Shown here in pieces: positions 1 to 10,121 of a DNA stretch of 64,000 nucleotides (the first letter of the stretch is position 1; each line of letters begins with the position of its first letter). The position numbers and the translations under genes were made by a program. The stretch covers positions 4,883,652-4,947,651 of the forward strand of contig BCJC01000001.1 in NCBI GenBank assembly GCA_001600175.1, in the 5' to 3' direction. The DNA is from Erythrobasidium yunnanense (taxonomy: Eukaryota > Basidiomycota > Cystobasidiomycetes > Erythrobasidiales > Erythrobasidiaceae). The notes beneath the pieces were generated by a model, which searched no databases, had not been told where the DNA came from, and was given only the letters and a program-made list of their open reading frames with translations.

Positions 1-383
1 GCTTACGACCGGTAGGAACGAGCCATATATCACACATAGCCGCTAGATCTTTCTGCGCAGCGTACTTCGCCATGGCTTTCCCGACTAGTGCGCTGTTCAA
101 AATATCGTAGATATCTGTTGCAGATGGAGGCAGATTGGCCTGAAGTTTCGTTTCCGCATCTTCCGTAAGATAGAGGTCACTGACTGTAGGTGGTCTATCT
201 TCAACGGCGGCTGCGGCTGCCTGACCGCTGCGGCTAGATGAGGAGGAGCTGGTGCCAGACGTTGCCGACACCCAGCTTGAAGCAGATAGACCAGAGGAAG
301 ACCTGCGTCGAGGCGTCCTTGATAATGTACGTACGTTTCTTTGCATCGTTTGCTGCAGCAATAACGAGCTCTACGCGTTGCAT
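1..383 (-). CDS. Partial gene, uncharacterized protein (3' end outside window)
   Basis: Minus-strand coding stretch running off the left edge. The distal exon (about 220 down to 1) reads as an Ala-rich run followed by a hydrophilic, helix-prone segment (VEDRPPTVSDLYLTEDAETK onward). An upstream exon (about 383 to 303) reads MQRVELVIAAANDAKKRTYI and joins it in frame through an 82-nt GT-AG intron (302-221, GTC-type donor). The true start may lie further upstream: another ATG at 490 opens a short Ser-rich frame that I could not connect cleanly. I do not recognise the family. The coding nature rests on frame continuity only, so the exon structure is provisional. Confidence 0.4.
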
Positions 384-742
384 TTGCTGTTTCGACCAAC
401 TATCAAAGTCAACCTCTCCTTAGACCGGCTGTTGCCATGTCTCGTCATACGAGACGATTGTGTCGATACAGAGGGTAAATTTGCCTTCATTTCAGTTGCT
501 GCGTTGGTATGGGGTCGCAACGCTCCACTTTGAGCATGTAAGCTGCCTTTGCGGGAACTGTGATTATGAATCGTGTATAATATGCATCAAGGCTACAATC
601 ACCTGTGAACCGAAACGTTTTGTCGAGCGGAGAGGGCAGATGGGTACGAAGAGCGAGCAGGATCGCGACATGTTATAAGTCAGTTGATATCGCAGGCTTA
701 GTACCGAGATGTCGCAGGAATGAGGAGATACGGTAAGGAAGG

Positions 743-1609
743 ATGTATCGCGTCTTGCTATCTAGCGTCGAGACCATGCTGGGAAGGCCGGGCTTTCTCG
801 TTCGCATCGATTCCAGCTTTTCGTCGAGGTCTCTGTCACGCTACCAGCTCCTCGTCCTTGACCAGACCTCATCAACAAGCATGTGGTGCGCGATTAACCG
901 CTTCGCTGCGCCTTTATCGCTTGTTTTGACGCAAACCCTTTGCGCGTCCGCCAGCAAACATATTCTGAATGCCCAAGTCTCTATCCGATCTCCCTGCTGC
1001 CAACGCTGGTTTGATGCAAGTCTTGTGTCACTCGATGCCTCAGTCCTACTGCCGTCTGACCTCCCTCGAAATTGTGTCGACAGTGCGCACAATGCCATGC
1101 AGAAGCAAGTGACCACGAGCTACGCAAAGCAGTAGAGATGATATTCGCATGCAAGAAGTGCAAGAAAACCTTTCGTAAAGACATGTCGGTCTACGACGAC
1201 AGCGACGAATACTGCCCGCATTGCGACAACCATTATGCAAATCGCAAGCAACCTTTCCATCAGCTCCGGAGACTAATGTGTGTTGCTCTATTCAGGTCAT
1301 CGAAGCTAAGATCCCTCAGGCCGTGCTCGTTGCGGAAAGTGAGGATTCACGAGTGGACAGTCGGTTCGTGCAGTCTCAGCCGTCGAGCGTGACGGTAGCT
1401 GAATCTACGCACTGCAGCATGATGCGCGACGAGCGAGTCGAAGAGCAGCGGCAGAAAGGCCTGCAAGAAAGTTTACGCGAGCTCGAGGATCTCATGGCCG
1501 AGTAAGTGGAGCTCGCAGCATCGAACGACCACCCGATTCACAATGCATCTCTCCTTGCAGCGAAGGCAAGCTAGATCAACGACAGCCGCTTCAATCTCCG
1601 CAACAATAG
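743..1609 (+). CDS. CHY-type zinc-finger protein (five exons, two GC-AG introns)
   Basis: About 203 aa. Exons 743-885, 955-1015, 1084-1236, 1296-1501 and 1561-1609 join in frame. The product carries a Cys/His array of the fungal CHY zinc-finger family: MCKH, then SPCCQRWFD, CAQCHAEASDH, ACKKCKKTFRKD and EYCPHCDNHY, followed by a VIEAKIPQ tail. This module binds several zinc ions; yeast Hot13, which acts on mitochondrial intermembrane-space Tim proteins, is the best-studied small member. Introns 1016-1083 and 1237-1295 must use GC donors (GCAAGT, GCAAAT), because only these restore CxxC spacing and frame. Introns 886-954 and 1502-1560 are GT-AG. The first 46 residues are Ser-rich and not conserved; translation could instead begin at the ATG at 881, just before CKH. 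The following gene begins only 18 nt after the stop. Confidence 0.78.
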
Positions 1610-1627
1610 GAATATTACTGCAGCATC

Positions 1628-2037
1628 ATGGCACTGGACATCGAGACTCTAGATGATTATTATGCGCGCTCGGATGCAATACTACGCACGTTACAAGAAT
1701 GCGAACCGGACTCACCATTCATTCTTTGCAAAACCTGCGACAATATCATTGTTCGACCAACAAAAGAGGAACTCTCCGTGACAGGCGAATCTCTTCTACC
1801 GGTGTTCCGCAAAGAAAGTTTCGACAGGTCAGCAAGGGACATTGTTGGGGTAGAGTTACAAGGCACTTTACGCGCGCTCATAGTACATCCTGGCCATATT
1901 CGCGGCGGCTGCCGCGCATTGACGCCAATGCCGAAGCCTGTCGGAGGATCTACAACTCTATCAGCATCTGGCTAGCACAATACAGTGACTCTCCTCATCG
2001 TTATCAGTCAGCAAGTCTACGCGTATTGACTGTGTAA
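1628..2037 (+). CDS. Small protein, possibly MIX23/CCDC58-like
   Basis: About 117 aa from exons 1628-1827 and 1884-2037 (56-nt intron, donor GTCAGC, acceptor CATAG). The second exon contains RLPRIDANAEACRRIYNSIS, which resembles the +ID...C..LY.SL segment of MIX23 (caffeine-induced death protein 2 family), a small twin-cysteine protein of the mitochondrial intermembrane space. The first exon contains CKTCDNIIVR, loosely like the family's DDxIVxxLN segment. The expected second cysteine is absent in this model. It appears as IDCVRDSYK in another frame a few bases on (about 2024), so the 3' end may be wrong. Family assignment is tentative; that the stretch is a gene is more likely than not. Confidence 0.42.
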
Positions 2038-2273
2038 GGGATTCTTACAAGAGTTTGGCCGGTTGCAAGCCGTAGGATGCTGAGAAGCTACAAGGAGAGA
2101 AGCCTTGTAAGGCAGCTTGTGCATTCGTTTGGTACACTTCTCTTCGCTTCTTATCGCCTTGTTTGCGCTGCGTTTGGTTGCCATACTTCTCTACTTTGCC
2201 TCGAGCTGGTCATCTTTCAGACTTACTCGAACATCCTGCTGCTTGGAAATCCGTGAAAAGGAAAAGCGTACAG

Positions 2274-2300
2274 ATGCCTCAACAGGTGCCGCGGATCTGA
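2274..2300 (+). promoter_or_regulatory. Short upstream ORF in the PKA leader
   Basis: An ATG at 2274 opens an eight-codon frame (MPQQVPRI, then TGA) that stops 15 nt before the kinase start codon. Such uORFs can lower or condition translation of the main frame. Whether the transcript includes it depends on the unmapped transcription start. Confidence 0.4.
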
Positions 2301-2315
2301 ACCAGCAGCACAGCG

Positions 2316-4826
2316 ATGGGCGACATCTTCAACGAGCCAAACATCATCCAGAATCCTGCAACTCCATCTCTCGGCCGACCGGACAGCAGCAATTCTGCTG
2401 CAGCCAAAACGACCTCGCCCAGCAAACGCGCGAGGTCACCAGCTAACGAGCTATCTCTAGCTGGAGCTGAGTTTGGTCAATCGCCGTCAAAGACCGCCAG
2501 TAGCCCTAGCACCCGAGAAACGGCTCCCTTCTTTTCCACTTCTGCGCTCGCTGCATCTAATCTACTCGGTAGCGCAAGTGGTGGTGCAATACAACAACAG
2601 AAAGCAGGAGCAAGAGAGTCGGGTCCGGTTGCTGGAACTGCCATTCGAGAAGGAGCATATTTGTCGTTTGGCGACCCAGATAAGCCTCGTATACAGCCAT
2701 CCGCACAGCAGCAGCAGCAGAGCAATATGGAGTCTGGTGGATATACAATGGTGCAACATGCTTCTGGACAGCCTATGAATCCCAATCCGTTATCTTCTTC
2801 GGCTTTGACGGGAGCTGTCGAAAAGCCTCTTGCATCGCAAGAGCAAGCTGTAATGTCTCCACCCACGACAGCACACTATTACAAAGCCCCATCGCATTCT
2901 GGTAGCACGACTTCAGGCTTTAGCGGAGGAGGTAGCACAGGATCATCATACGATGGTAGCTTGGATGGTAGTATAGCGCAGCTATCGGCGTCAAGCATAG
3001 GCTTCGTCAATCCTGCTGCTGGACATGCTGGTACAGCCGGCTTAGGCATGGTCGTGCAAGGCCCAGGCTATGCGTCGACTTATGGCTATCCTCCTGTAGC
3101 TTCCACCTCCCAGACGGTCATCCAATCGCCGACATACTATAAAAATGCCGTGTCGAACACTGCGCCATACGGCTACGCGCTTGCAAACGTAGTCAATTCG
3201 CCTCAACCCAACTCCTCCATACCAGCCTCGTCTCAGTACACCTCCATACCTCAGCAAATTCATCAGCCCTCATCATATGTTTCTGCCATACCCAACTATG
3301 CCACATCCGGACAGCCTGTTCAACAGGCACCGCTAATGCAAACTGGTCCCAGGCGGTCTATAGCAGGCCAGAGTTCTGCTGGATCGAGCTTTCACAGCAA
3401 TCCATCGATGTCTCCGGGCACGCATCGGCGCTCTGATGATATGGACACCACTCTAATTGCCAGTCAATTCGCCCCCATGACCGAAATGGTTGGCAGTCCC
3501 GCAGTAGGCAAGCAGGCTCAACAGCAGCCGGCGCAATGGGCATCCCCGTCTACGACATCAGGCTCGCGGCCACAGACCGGTGTGTCTAGCGGGCAATCTG
3601 TTTCTAGCGGGCAGTCCACTATATATGCAGGGCAGGACACAGGCCTGGTTCAAAGCTACTATTCGAGTCCAAGCACCGTTAACACATATCGCAATATAGT
3701 CGACGAGATTATGTCGCAGTCTAGGAAAGGATCAGACTACGGTCTAGAATTGGGAGATTTTGAGCCTCTAGACACTCTGGGGACAGGTACTTTCGGACGG
3801 GTTCTCCTTGTCCGCCTGGCACCGCGGCCGAATGCGCAAGGCAGAGTACCGCAGTTTCAACCGGGCATGCCTCACTACTTCGCTATGAAGGTCCTGACAA
3901 AGTCAGAAGTTGTGCGGCTCAAGCAGGTTGAGCATATCAACTGTGAGCGATCTATATTGGGTGCCGTAGAACATCCCGGCATCGTCAATCTCTTCTGCAC
4001 CTTTCAAGATTCCCTAAATATCTATATGCTCCTCGAGTTCGTCCAGGGGGGTGAACTCTTCTCTCATCTGCGCCGAGCAGTCCGTTTCTCAGCGGATGTA
4101 TCGCGCTTCTATGCCGCCAATATTGTCCTCGTCCTCGAATATCTACATAATCGCAATCTCATATACCGCGATCTCAAGCCTGAGAACCTCCTCTTGGACC
4201 ATTTGGGCTATCTCAAAGTGACAGACTTTGGGTTCGCCAAATATGTGCCAGATCGAACGTTCACACTATGTGGAACGCCGGAGTATCTGGCACCGGAGAT
4301 CATCAATTCTGCTGGTCATGGAAAGGCCGCAGATTGGTGGGCGTTTGGCGTTCTTCTGTTCGAGATGCTTTGCGGATATGTAAGTTGCACTTCAACTTCT
4401 ACGACTGTGCTATACACGAACTCATTGATGCTCGCCCAGCCTCCCTTCTTCGATGAATCGCCATGGGGTATCTACGAGAAGATCCTGGCAGGCACTTTCA
4501 CCTTTCCACCGCTGGTTGATCCAGTTGCACGAGACCTTATTCGACGGCTTCTCTCGTCAGATCGGTCGAAGAGATTGGGTAATTTGAGGGGAGGCGCGCT
4601 CGACATCAAGAACCACCAGTGGTTCGAAGGTGTTGATTGGCAAGCTGTGGAGCGCAGGATCATCCCTGCCCCCATCATACCCAGAATCAAGAGTCACAGT
4701 GACTCCCAAAACTTCGAACGATACCCTACCGTTCCTATCGAGCATCTACCCGGTTTGGCGAAGGCGAAAGGATATCAGGTGGAGGAGCAGAAAGACCCAT
4801 ACGAGCAGCTGTTCCTCAACTTCTAA
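2316..4826 (+). CDS. cAMP-dependent protein kinase catalytic subunit (PKA-C) with long N-terminus
   Basis: 816 aa from exons 2316-4379 and 4440-4826. Residues 1-475 are Ser/Gln/Gly/Pro-rich and disordered-looking. The AGC kinase domain follows from about residue 480: Gly loop GTGTFGRV, VAIK-type lysine in FAMKV, catalytic YRDLKPEN, DFGFAK, activation loop TFTLCGTPEYLAPE, and the C-terminal AGC tail ending exactly in FLNF (FxxF). Ending at FxxF with no further turn motif marks PKA rather than PKC or S6K relatives, so it should phosphorylate Ser/Thr targets when cAMP releases the regulatory subunit. The single intron (4380-4439, after LCGY) is 60 nt and has no stop, so retention would insert 20 residues into the C-lobe; homology requires its removal. 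An eight-codon upstream ORF ends 15 nt before the start. Confidence 0.93.
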   Translation: MGDIFNEPNIIQNPATPSLGRPDSSNSAAAKTTSPSKRARSPANELSLAGAEFGQSPSKTASSPSTRETAPFFSTSALAASNLLGSASGGAIQQQKAGARESGPVAGTAIREGAYLSFGDPDKPRIQPSAQQQQQSNMESGGYTMVQHASGQPMNPNPLSSSALTGAVEKPLASQEQAVMSPPTTAHYYKAPSHSGSTTSGFSGGGSTGSSYDGSLDGSIAQLSASSIGFVNPAAGHAGTAGLGMVVQGPGYASTYGYPPVASTSQTVIQSPTYYKNAVSNTAPYGYALANVVNSPQPNSSIPASSQYTSIPQQIHQPSSYVSAIPNYATSGQPVQQAPLMQTGPRRSIAGQSSAGSSFHSNPSMSPGTHRRSDDMDTTLIASQFAPMTEMVGSPAVGKQAQQQPAQWASPSTTSGSRPQTGVSSGQSVSSGQSTIYAGQDTGLVQSYYSSPSTVNTYRNIVDEIMSQSRKGSDYGLELGDFEPLDTLGTGTFGRVLLVRLAPRPNAQGRVPQFQPGMPHYFAMKVLTKSEVVRLKQVEHINCERSILGAVEHPGIVNLFCTFQDSLNIYMLLEFVQGGELFSHLRRAVRFSADVSRFYAANIVLVLEYLHNRNLIYRDLKPENLLLDHLGYLKVTDFGFAKYVPDRTFTLCGTPEYLAPEIINSAGHGKAADWWAFGVLLFEMLCGYVSCTSTSTTVLYTNSLMLAQPPFFDESPWGIYEKILAGTFTFPPLVDPVARDLIRRLLSSDRSKRLGNLRGGALDIKNHQWFEGVDWQAVERRIIPAPIIPRIKSHSDSQNFERYPTVPIEHLPGLAKAKGYQVEEQKDPYEQLFLNF

Positions 4827-5195
4827 GAGCTTCTTCAGTGTGCATCTATGAAATATGCACTACAGCTACAAGCCATGAAGACAGGTCCGTCGCGATCCAC
4901 TCTATACGATATACACTCTCCCTAGCTATAGTCCCTCTTCTCTTCCAGTATTTCGCTAATTAGATTCTTCGTAAAGTAGCTTACCTATTAAGTGCGAGAG
5001 TATTCCCGTGGCATCGTATATCCTCCTTCGCTGTCATCTAAGGAATTAGGGGAGTTCTTGTAGTCAGTCTGGCAAGATATTCTGTAACAATGAAATGACA
5101 AGAGTAATGCGAACACCCAACGTAATTATTCTGGTCCATTGCTCTGCTTTGTTAGGTACCTTGCGTCCCTCTGCTTCGTACCTTTCTCATTAAAC
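4827..5195. other. Intergenic, PKA 3' flank and proteasome alpha4 promoter
   Basis: No coding frame seen. AT-richer than the flanking exons, with many short pyrimidine and TA-rich runs that fit a 3' UTR and polyadenylation region followed by a promoter. No specific motif assigned. Confidence 0.5.
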
Positions 5196-6362
5196 ATGTC
5201 GCGGTCCTACGACAGAGGTGGGCCGTGATGCTTGCAGATTATGGTTAACACACTGATGGCCCTACTTTCCACGCAGCCCTTACTGTATTCTCGCCTACCG
5301 GGCAGCTGTTCCAGGTCGGGCTCCATCACGCAGAAATGCATCAAGCAAGGCCAAGGACCAAGGCTGACTATCTACCGTATATTATAGGTTGAATATGCAA
5401 ATGAAGCAGTCAAGAAGGGAACGTGTGCTGTGCGTCTTACCTGCAGCGAGCAGCGACCGCTTACGACATCGAAATACTGAGTGCTTGGATGCTCTGATTA
5501 TCTAGGTCGGCGTCAAAGGCAAGAATGCAGTAGTTCTAGGAGTGGAAAAGAAGTCTCTGCTTCAGCTGCAAGATCCTCGGACTGTTCGCAAGATAGCCAT
5601 GCTCGACGAGCACGTATGCCTGGCTTTCGCAGGTCCGACCACACTCCTTGAGCTTCCATATACAACATACTTACGTGTCTTTTAGGACTCACTGCCGACG
5701 CCCGTATCCTCATCGACAAAGCACGCATTGAATGCCAATCACACCGCCTGACTGTCGAGGATCCCGTCACGATAGAATACGTTACAAGGCACATTGCAGG
5801 GATTCAGCAAAAGTACACGCAGTCTGGAGGTGTGCGGCCATTCGGAATAGCAACCCTTCTTATCGGTTTCGATGCGAACGAGGATATCCCAAGGCTATAC
5901 TTGACAGAGCCGAGCGGTATCTACAGCGCGTGGAAGGTGTGCATAAGGATACCTGCAGATAGTATAGTAGCTAACGAGCTAAGCAGGCAAACGCAATTGG
6001 GCGAAGTTCGAAGACGGTCCGCGAATTCTTAGAGAAGAATTACAAGGAAGATGCCTCGACGGCGGATACTATCAAGCTTGCAGTCAAGTCGTTACTTGAA
6101 GTCGTACAGACAGGAGCCAAGAACATCGATATGGCTGTCATGGAAGGCCATGGCCAAGTTCGCGTAAGTAGCTTTCGAGTTTTGACGACTGTGCTGTCAG
6201 CTGAGCCTGGAAATGCAGAATCTGACACTTAAAGAGATTGAGGATGTAGTAGCAGAAATCGAGAAGGAGAAGGAGGCTGAAGCAGAGAAGAAGCGTAGTC
6301 GATTAGCAGCTACCCAGGCAAGTCAGCAGGCAATGTTGCAGTCTTCTTCCGAGGCGAGTTAG
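5196..6362 (+). CDS. PRE6: 20S proteasome subunit alpha4 (PSMA7 / Pre6 type)
   Basis: 266 aa from seven exons: 5196-5217, 5277-5314, 5388-5429, 5506-5632, 5686-5936, 5987-6163 and 6219-6362. It starts MSRSYDRALTVFSP and continues [76 protein letters not shown] and [13 protein letters not shown]. These follow the alpha-ring N-terminal signature and match alpha4/PSMA7 better than other alpha subunits. The C-terminus has a charged coiled tail ([13 protein letters not shown]), also typical of alpha4. The protein is non-catalytic, forming part of the alpha ring that gates the core particle. Two introns use GTC-type donors (5315, 5633). bL19m follows 111 bp downstream on the same strand. Confidence 0.95.
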
Positions 6363-6472
6363 ATGTCACTAGACCGGATGGAGTAGTTTACGGCTTTGTA
6401 ACAATATCAAAGGCAGTTCAGCTGTTTTCGCGACCTAGGTCGTCTCTTCTGCTCATCACACATCTGTTAAAA

Positions 6473-7350
6473 ATGCAACGCCAAACCTACTTGAAGGCAT
6501 CGAGGAGCGTCAACAACCCTCTACCATGTACATGTAGTGCTGCAGCCTCGTCAAGACCGAGCAGACGGTTTCTGGCAACGAGTGCTCCAAACGCAGCGGA
6601 AGCTGGAACCGAAGCAGAGGCAGCAGCGGCTGCAACGTCAACGAGCACCACAAGTGAGGATACTATAGACATTCACGGCGCTGGCCTATCTGACACTCTC
6701 TGCTGCCAGACTATCCCTTTTCGAGCTCTGTGACTTTTCCAACTGCGACTGCTTCTTCCGCCTCGCCAGTAGAGGGCCCTTACTCGACGATGGACAGAGT
6801 GAATCGTGCTCTGGTCTTACCATCGACTTCCTCCTTCCGCAACTTCTTCGCTCGCCGGCATCCTGACCGTATTCCACCTGGCTCTATCATTTCAGTCGAG
6901 ACTTATTCTGGAGGCAGCACGCCAGAGACGTCTAAATCGACAAGTGCTTTCGCAGGAGTGTTGATGGCTGTCAAAAGGAGGCACTTTGGCGTTGACAATG
7001 CTTTCACGGTCCGCGCTGAGGTGGGAAGACCAGCGACTGGTACAGAGGTCCGCTTCGATGTTAACAGTCCATGGATCAAGGATGTCAAGCTTCTGAGGAG
7101 GAATGACCAGACGAGGTCCGTCGAAGAACTCTACCGGCTTTGTCTCTGCTAACCTGTCTTCTCGCTTCGCAGACGCGCCAAGCTATACTATATTCGCCGT
7201 GACTCACGAGCGGTAGCGGGTGTACAGTCTGCTATCAGAGCAAGCACTCTTGCTGCTGCACAAGTCACTAACGACGCGGCTTCGACTACGAAAACAAGTC
7301 CGCCCAGCAAGAGCAGTACCAAGAAAAAGAATACGGGCAAAAGCAAGTAG
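6473..7350 (+). CDS. Mitochondrial ribosomal protein bL19m
   Basis: 254 aa from exons 6473-6653, 6710-7115 and 7173-7350. The N-terminal 60 residues are Arg/Ser/Ala-rich with few acids (MQRQTYLKASRSVNN), as expected of a mitochondrial presequence. The core contains RHPDRIPPGSIISVETYSGG, FAGVLMAVKRRHFGVDNAF and EVRFDVNSPWIKDVKLLRR, then RRAKLYYIRRDSRAVAGVQS across the last splice. This is the bacterial L19 fold (PGSII...F.G.....R.....F..R...GVE..F...SP.I..I.V.RR...RRAKLYYLR). The Lys/Ser-rich C-terminal tail is non-conserved. The protein would sit in the large subunit of the mitoribosome near the inter-subunit bridge. Confidence 0.88.
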
Positions 7351-7571
7351 CGGTCGTCGATGCGCCGTTGTGTATAGAGTACGCGTAGCTTATCAAAATG
7401 GGCACGCGCGAGAGAATCGCGTTTTGGCCGTTGTACAATATGCGTCACTGCCCATCCGGCATCATTGATCGTCGCAGCTTTTCTGAAGCTTGGGCTTTTG
7501 TGGATTGCGGAGACTGCTCTTTGCTCTTGATTCTGCAACTTACATTGCTTCAACAACAACTCTCAATAGCC

Positions 7572-8404
7572 ATGGACAAAGTGGTAAGCTGTCGTCTTCG
7601 CCCAAAAGGCCGCGTGCCTGGATCGCCAGGCTCTCTCGCACCTCAATCCTCATGTAGATACTGATCTCGACTACAGCTCTTTCACGGATACTGCTATGGA
7701 ACCGCTTTCTGGTACTGTCACGGCTCTCTTTCCTCCGTGTTCGATCTATAATCAAACTCCCCTTTACCTTTACAGGTACGCTCTGCGCGGAGCAGCTCGT
7801 GTATATGACCCTGCAATGGTAGTCGGATGTGAGGGGAGAAAGAAGTGCTCCGGTGCGACAAAGGCTGATGTGATCCGCTATCCAGGGTTCCGACCACCTG
7901 TAGACTACAACCTCAAAGCCAATGGTGCTTCCAGCTTACCCGTAGATTGCACAGAAACTGACTTCCCAATACAGATTTGGAGCTCTACAACGTCAAGACC
8001 GATGCTTGGGGTCTCCTTACAATGGCAGGCATCCTTGTTGCTCTTGCCAGAGCTGTGCCTCTGCCCACAGTAACCGCGAAAGCGTCGAAAGAGCATGTCG
8101 GTGTAGCGATCGACAGCAATCCAGAAGAGAGCTCGGCTGTCTCTCCTCGTTTCGCAAACTCCATAGTCCTCCTCACTATCTTCCACCATATCACAACCGG
8201 TGTCGGGGCCTGGAGTCACTATATCAAAGATACCCACTATAACGCCTCGATGAGCATTGGTAGGTTGTTCCGGGTTGGAAGAGATCGTGTTTCAGCTGAC
8301 TGAACCGATGCACAGGTGTCTGGGCAAACGTCTTCCTCAGTGCAGTAGGTTTCGCTACCGTTATCTTCGGAAACGCCGGGGTTGTCAAGAACAAGAGAGC
8401 ATAG
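7572..8404 (+). CDS. Conserved-looking fungal membrane protein, function unknown
   Basis: 226 aa in the preferred model: exons 7572-7583, 7630-7924, 7975-8259 and 8316-8404. After a soluble region with RYALRGAARVYDPAMVVGCE and RPPVDYNLKANG come about three hydrophobic segments: GLLTMAGILVALARAVPLP, IVLLTIFHHITTGVGAW and VWANVFLSAVGFATVIFG. It ends in KNKRA, a possible C-terminal ER-retrieval-like basic end. I recall similar unnamed proteins in basidiomycetes but cannot name a family. Exon 2 is ambiguous: a different acceptor (7676) would give LFHGYCYGTAFWYCHGSLSS in another frame, but the chosen one keeps a single open exon to 7924. Confidence 0.6.
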
Positions 8405-8843
8405 AGCTTTGGGCTTAAATGCAAGTCAATTATCCGTTGTGCGAAGGAATCTACGCAAAAGAACAGGAAGTCAGCAACACGCGAAGAAAAAAAGCTGAGC
8501 ATGGTGTCTGAGCTTACTGCTACAAGCTACTAGAATAACATACAAACAATAGACGGCCAAGATCGGCCAGGCAACCTTGGGAGGATGCGACTAAGTTCGC
8601 TCTCCGACGTTCGCTTCACAGACGAAGCGGCCCAGATCTCACAAACTTATATTCCCACTGAAGCTGAAAACTCCTACAACTCGTCCACCAGGTTTTTACA
8701 AATTTCTCAGCTGGTCAAACTGTCAGATGAAGTGGCAGATCTTCACAGCCTCTGACTTGGCTAGAAATTTGCAAGATATCGATTCCTGCTCTCTTTCCTT
8801 TCCCCCAATTCCACACCCCTACGTACACACAGAGACATACAAA
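8405..8843. other. Intergenic / 5' leader
   Basis: No gene seen. An in-frame ATG at 8727 would extend the next protein by 39 residues, but the stretch before 8844 is pyrimidine-rich and leader-like. Confidence 0.45.
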
Positions 8844-9641
8844 ATGCAACGCTCCTCTGCTCCTTCCCCTCCTAGCTTCCCAGGTAGCAATGCCGGCCAA
8901 CATGCGCCCAACTCCGTACCACAGAGAGCGTCTCCCGCTACCAGTCACAGGTCCTCGGTATCAGGCAGCAGCAAAAATACATCAAGCCCTGTTCTTAGTC
9001 CAAGGCGCCCATCATCGTCTACTTCGTACGGGAGTACCACAGCTCGAGCCTCCGATACCTCGCCGTCTAGACGTATGTCCACCCTCAGTATCTCATCTGG
9101 CTTCTCTAGCTCTAGCGATGACGGCGCTGTAACTGCCAAGAAACGACCCTTTGGCCCGCAGAATCGCCCTTCCGTCAAGTCATTCGGTCCTGCACCCCGT
9201 CCTGAGAAGGCCAAGTATTCTCCATCGCCTTCTAGAAAGCCATCTACCCACGTATATCCCGTCACCAAACGAGATTCCGGAACAGGCACCCATTCGTCCA
9301 GGCGCATCGAGCCGCAGGATCTGAAGCACGATCTAAAAATCCATGCCAATCTGCTTAGCAATCTGCGTAGTCAGCAGCACACCCTCAAGCACGATATTCT
9401 GCGAGACTTTGGCAGTACTCCGAAAAAGCAACCAGCTATCAGCACACTGACAAGCCTTGCTACCGCCATCGACCGCGGATACAACGAGACCCAAGATCTA
9501 GTTGCTAAGATCGACGAGAACCTGCACGAGTCGAAAGTCGATGGCATTTCTAGTCAGCTGGTCAGTCTCGTGAACGATGCCCACTTTCATGCAGAAAAGA
9601 TTGACGAAATCAAGAGAGAGGTGGAGAGCTGGAAGAACTAG
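8844..9641 (+). CDS. Ser-rich protein with C-terminal helical domain, unknown
   Basis: 265 aa, single exon. Residues 1-155 are Ser/Pro/Arg-rich with many SP and basic sites (SSPVLSPRRPSSSTSYGS), so likely disordered and phosphorylated. Residues 160-265 are charged and helical (DLKHDLKIHANLLSNLRSQQ through VNDAHFHAEKIDEIKREVES), suggestive of a coiled coil. The start at 8844 (CAAAATGC) follows a pyrimidine-rich leader. Family not recognised. The downstream gene at 10122 has the same architecture (Ser-rich then coiled) but no evident sequence similarity. Confidence 0.6.
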   Translation: MQRSSAPSPPSFPGSNAGQHAPNSVPQRASPATSHRSSVSGSSKNTSSPVLSPRRPSSSTSYGSTTARASDTSPSRRMSTLSISSGFSSSSDDGAVTAKKRPFGPQNRPSVKSFGPAPRPEKAKYSPSPSRKPSTHVYPVTKRDSGTGTHSSRRIEPQDLKHDLKIHANLLSNLRSQQHTLKHDILRDFGSTPKKQPAISTLTSLATAIDRGYNETQDLVAKIDENLHESKVDGISSQLVSLVNDAHFHAEKIDEIKREVESWKN

Positions 9642-10121
9642 GTGATCGAGAAGCACCAAAGTGATCTTTTGCCCTGGAGACACTTCGAATATCTGCTTAT
9701 CATCCTCTCTCCTTGGCATCCACCTTTTGGTTGTCCCGAAATGCATGTCCGTGTTGCTACATCGAAATTCTGCCTTACCCACCTACCATGGCCCGACTCC
9801 TTATGCACCTTGCTCCCGTTATGTCGCAGATACCATTGTCGGTCCTCTCTGCCTTCGTTCGCCCTCGCTCGACTCCAAGCGGTCTCCTTTACGCTTTCTT
9901 TCAACCAGGCACGATGACTTATCGTACTGGATAATCCCTAGACCCTCTTGACAAATTCCCTTTTCACCGCCATGGCTTACATTTTTTGCTTGCGGGAGCC
10001 CCTTCACGAGCTGCCTTTGTCAGTATACCGAAAGGCAGTCTCAGGACAGGCAACTACTCTGTGTGAGTTCTGCAGCTTGAATTCTGACGTTCACAATAGC
10101 GACCTTCACACCAAGCAAGAT
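9642..10121. other. Intergenic
   Basis: No convincing coding frame. A possible 5' UTR intron lies at about 10061-10100 (GTGAGTTC...CACAATAG) just before the next start. Confidence 0.35.

Noticed and set aside
2001-2030. 23-nt intron at the 3' end of the MIX23-like gene
   Set aside because: It would restore a conserved cysteine (IDCVRDSYK) but the length is implausible. I kept the simple reading and lowered the family confidence.
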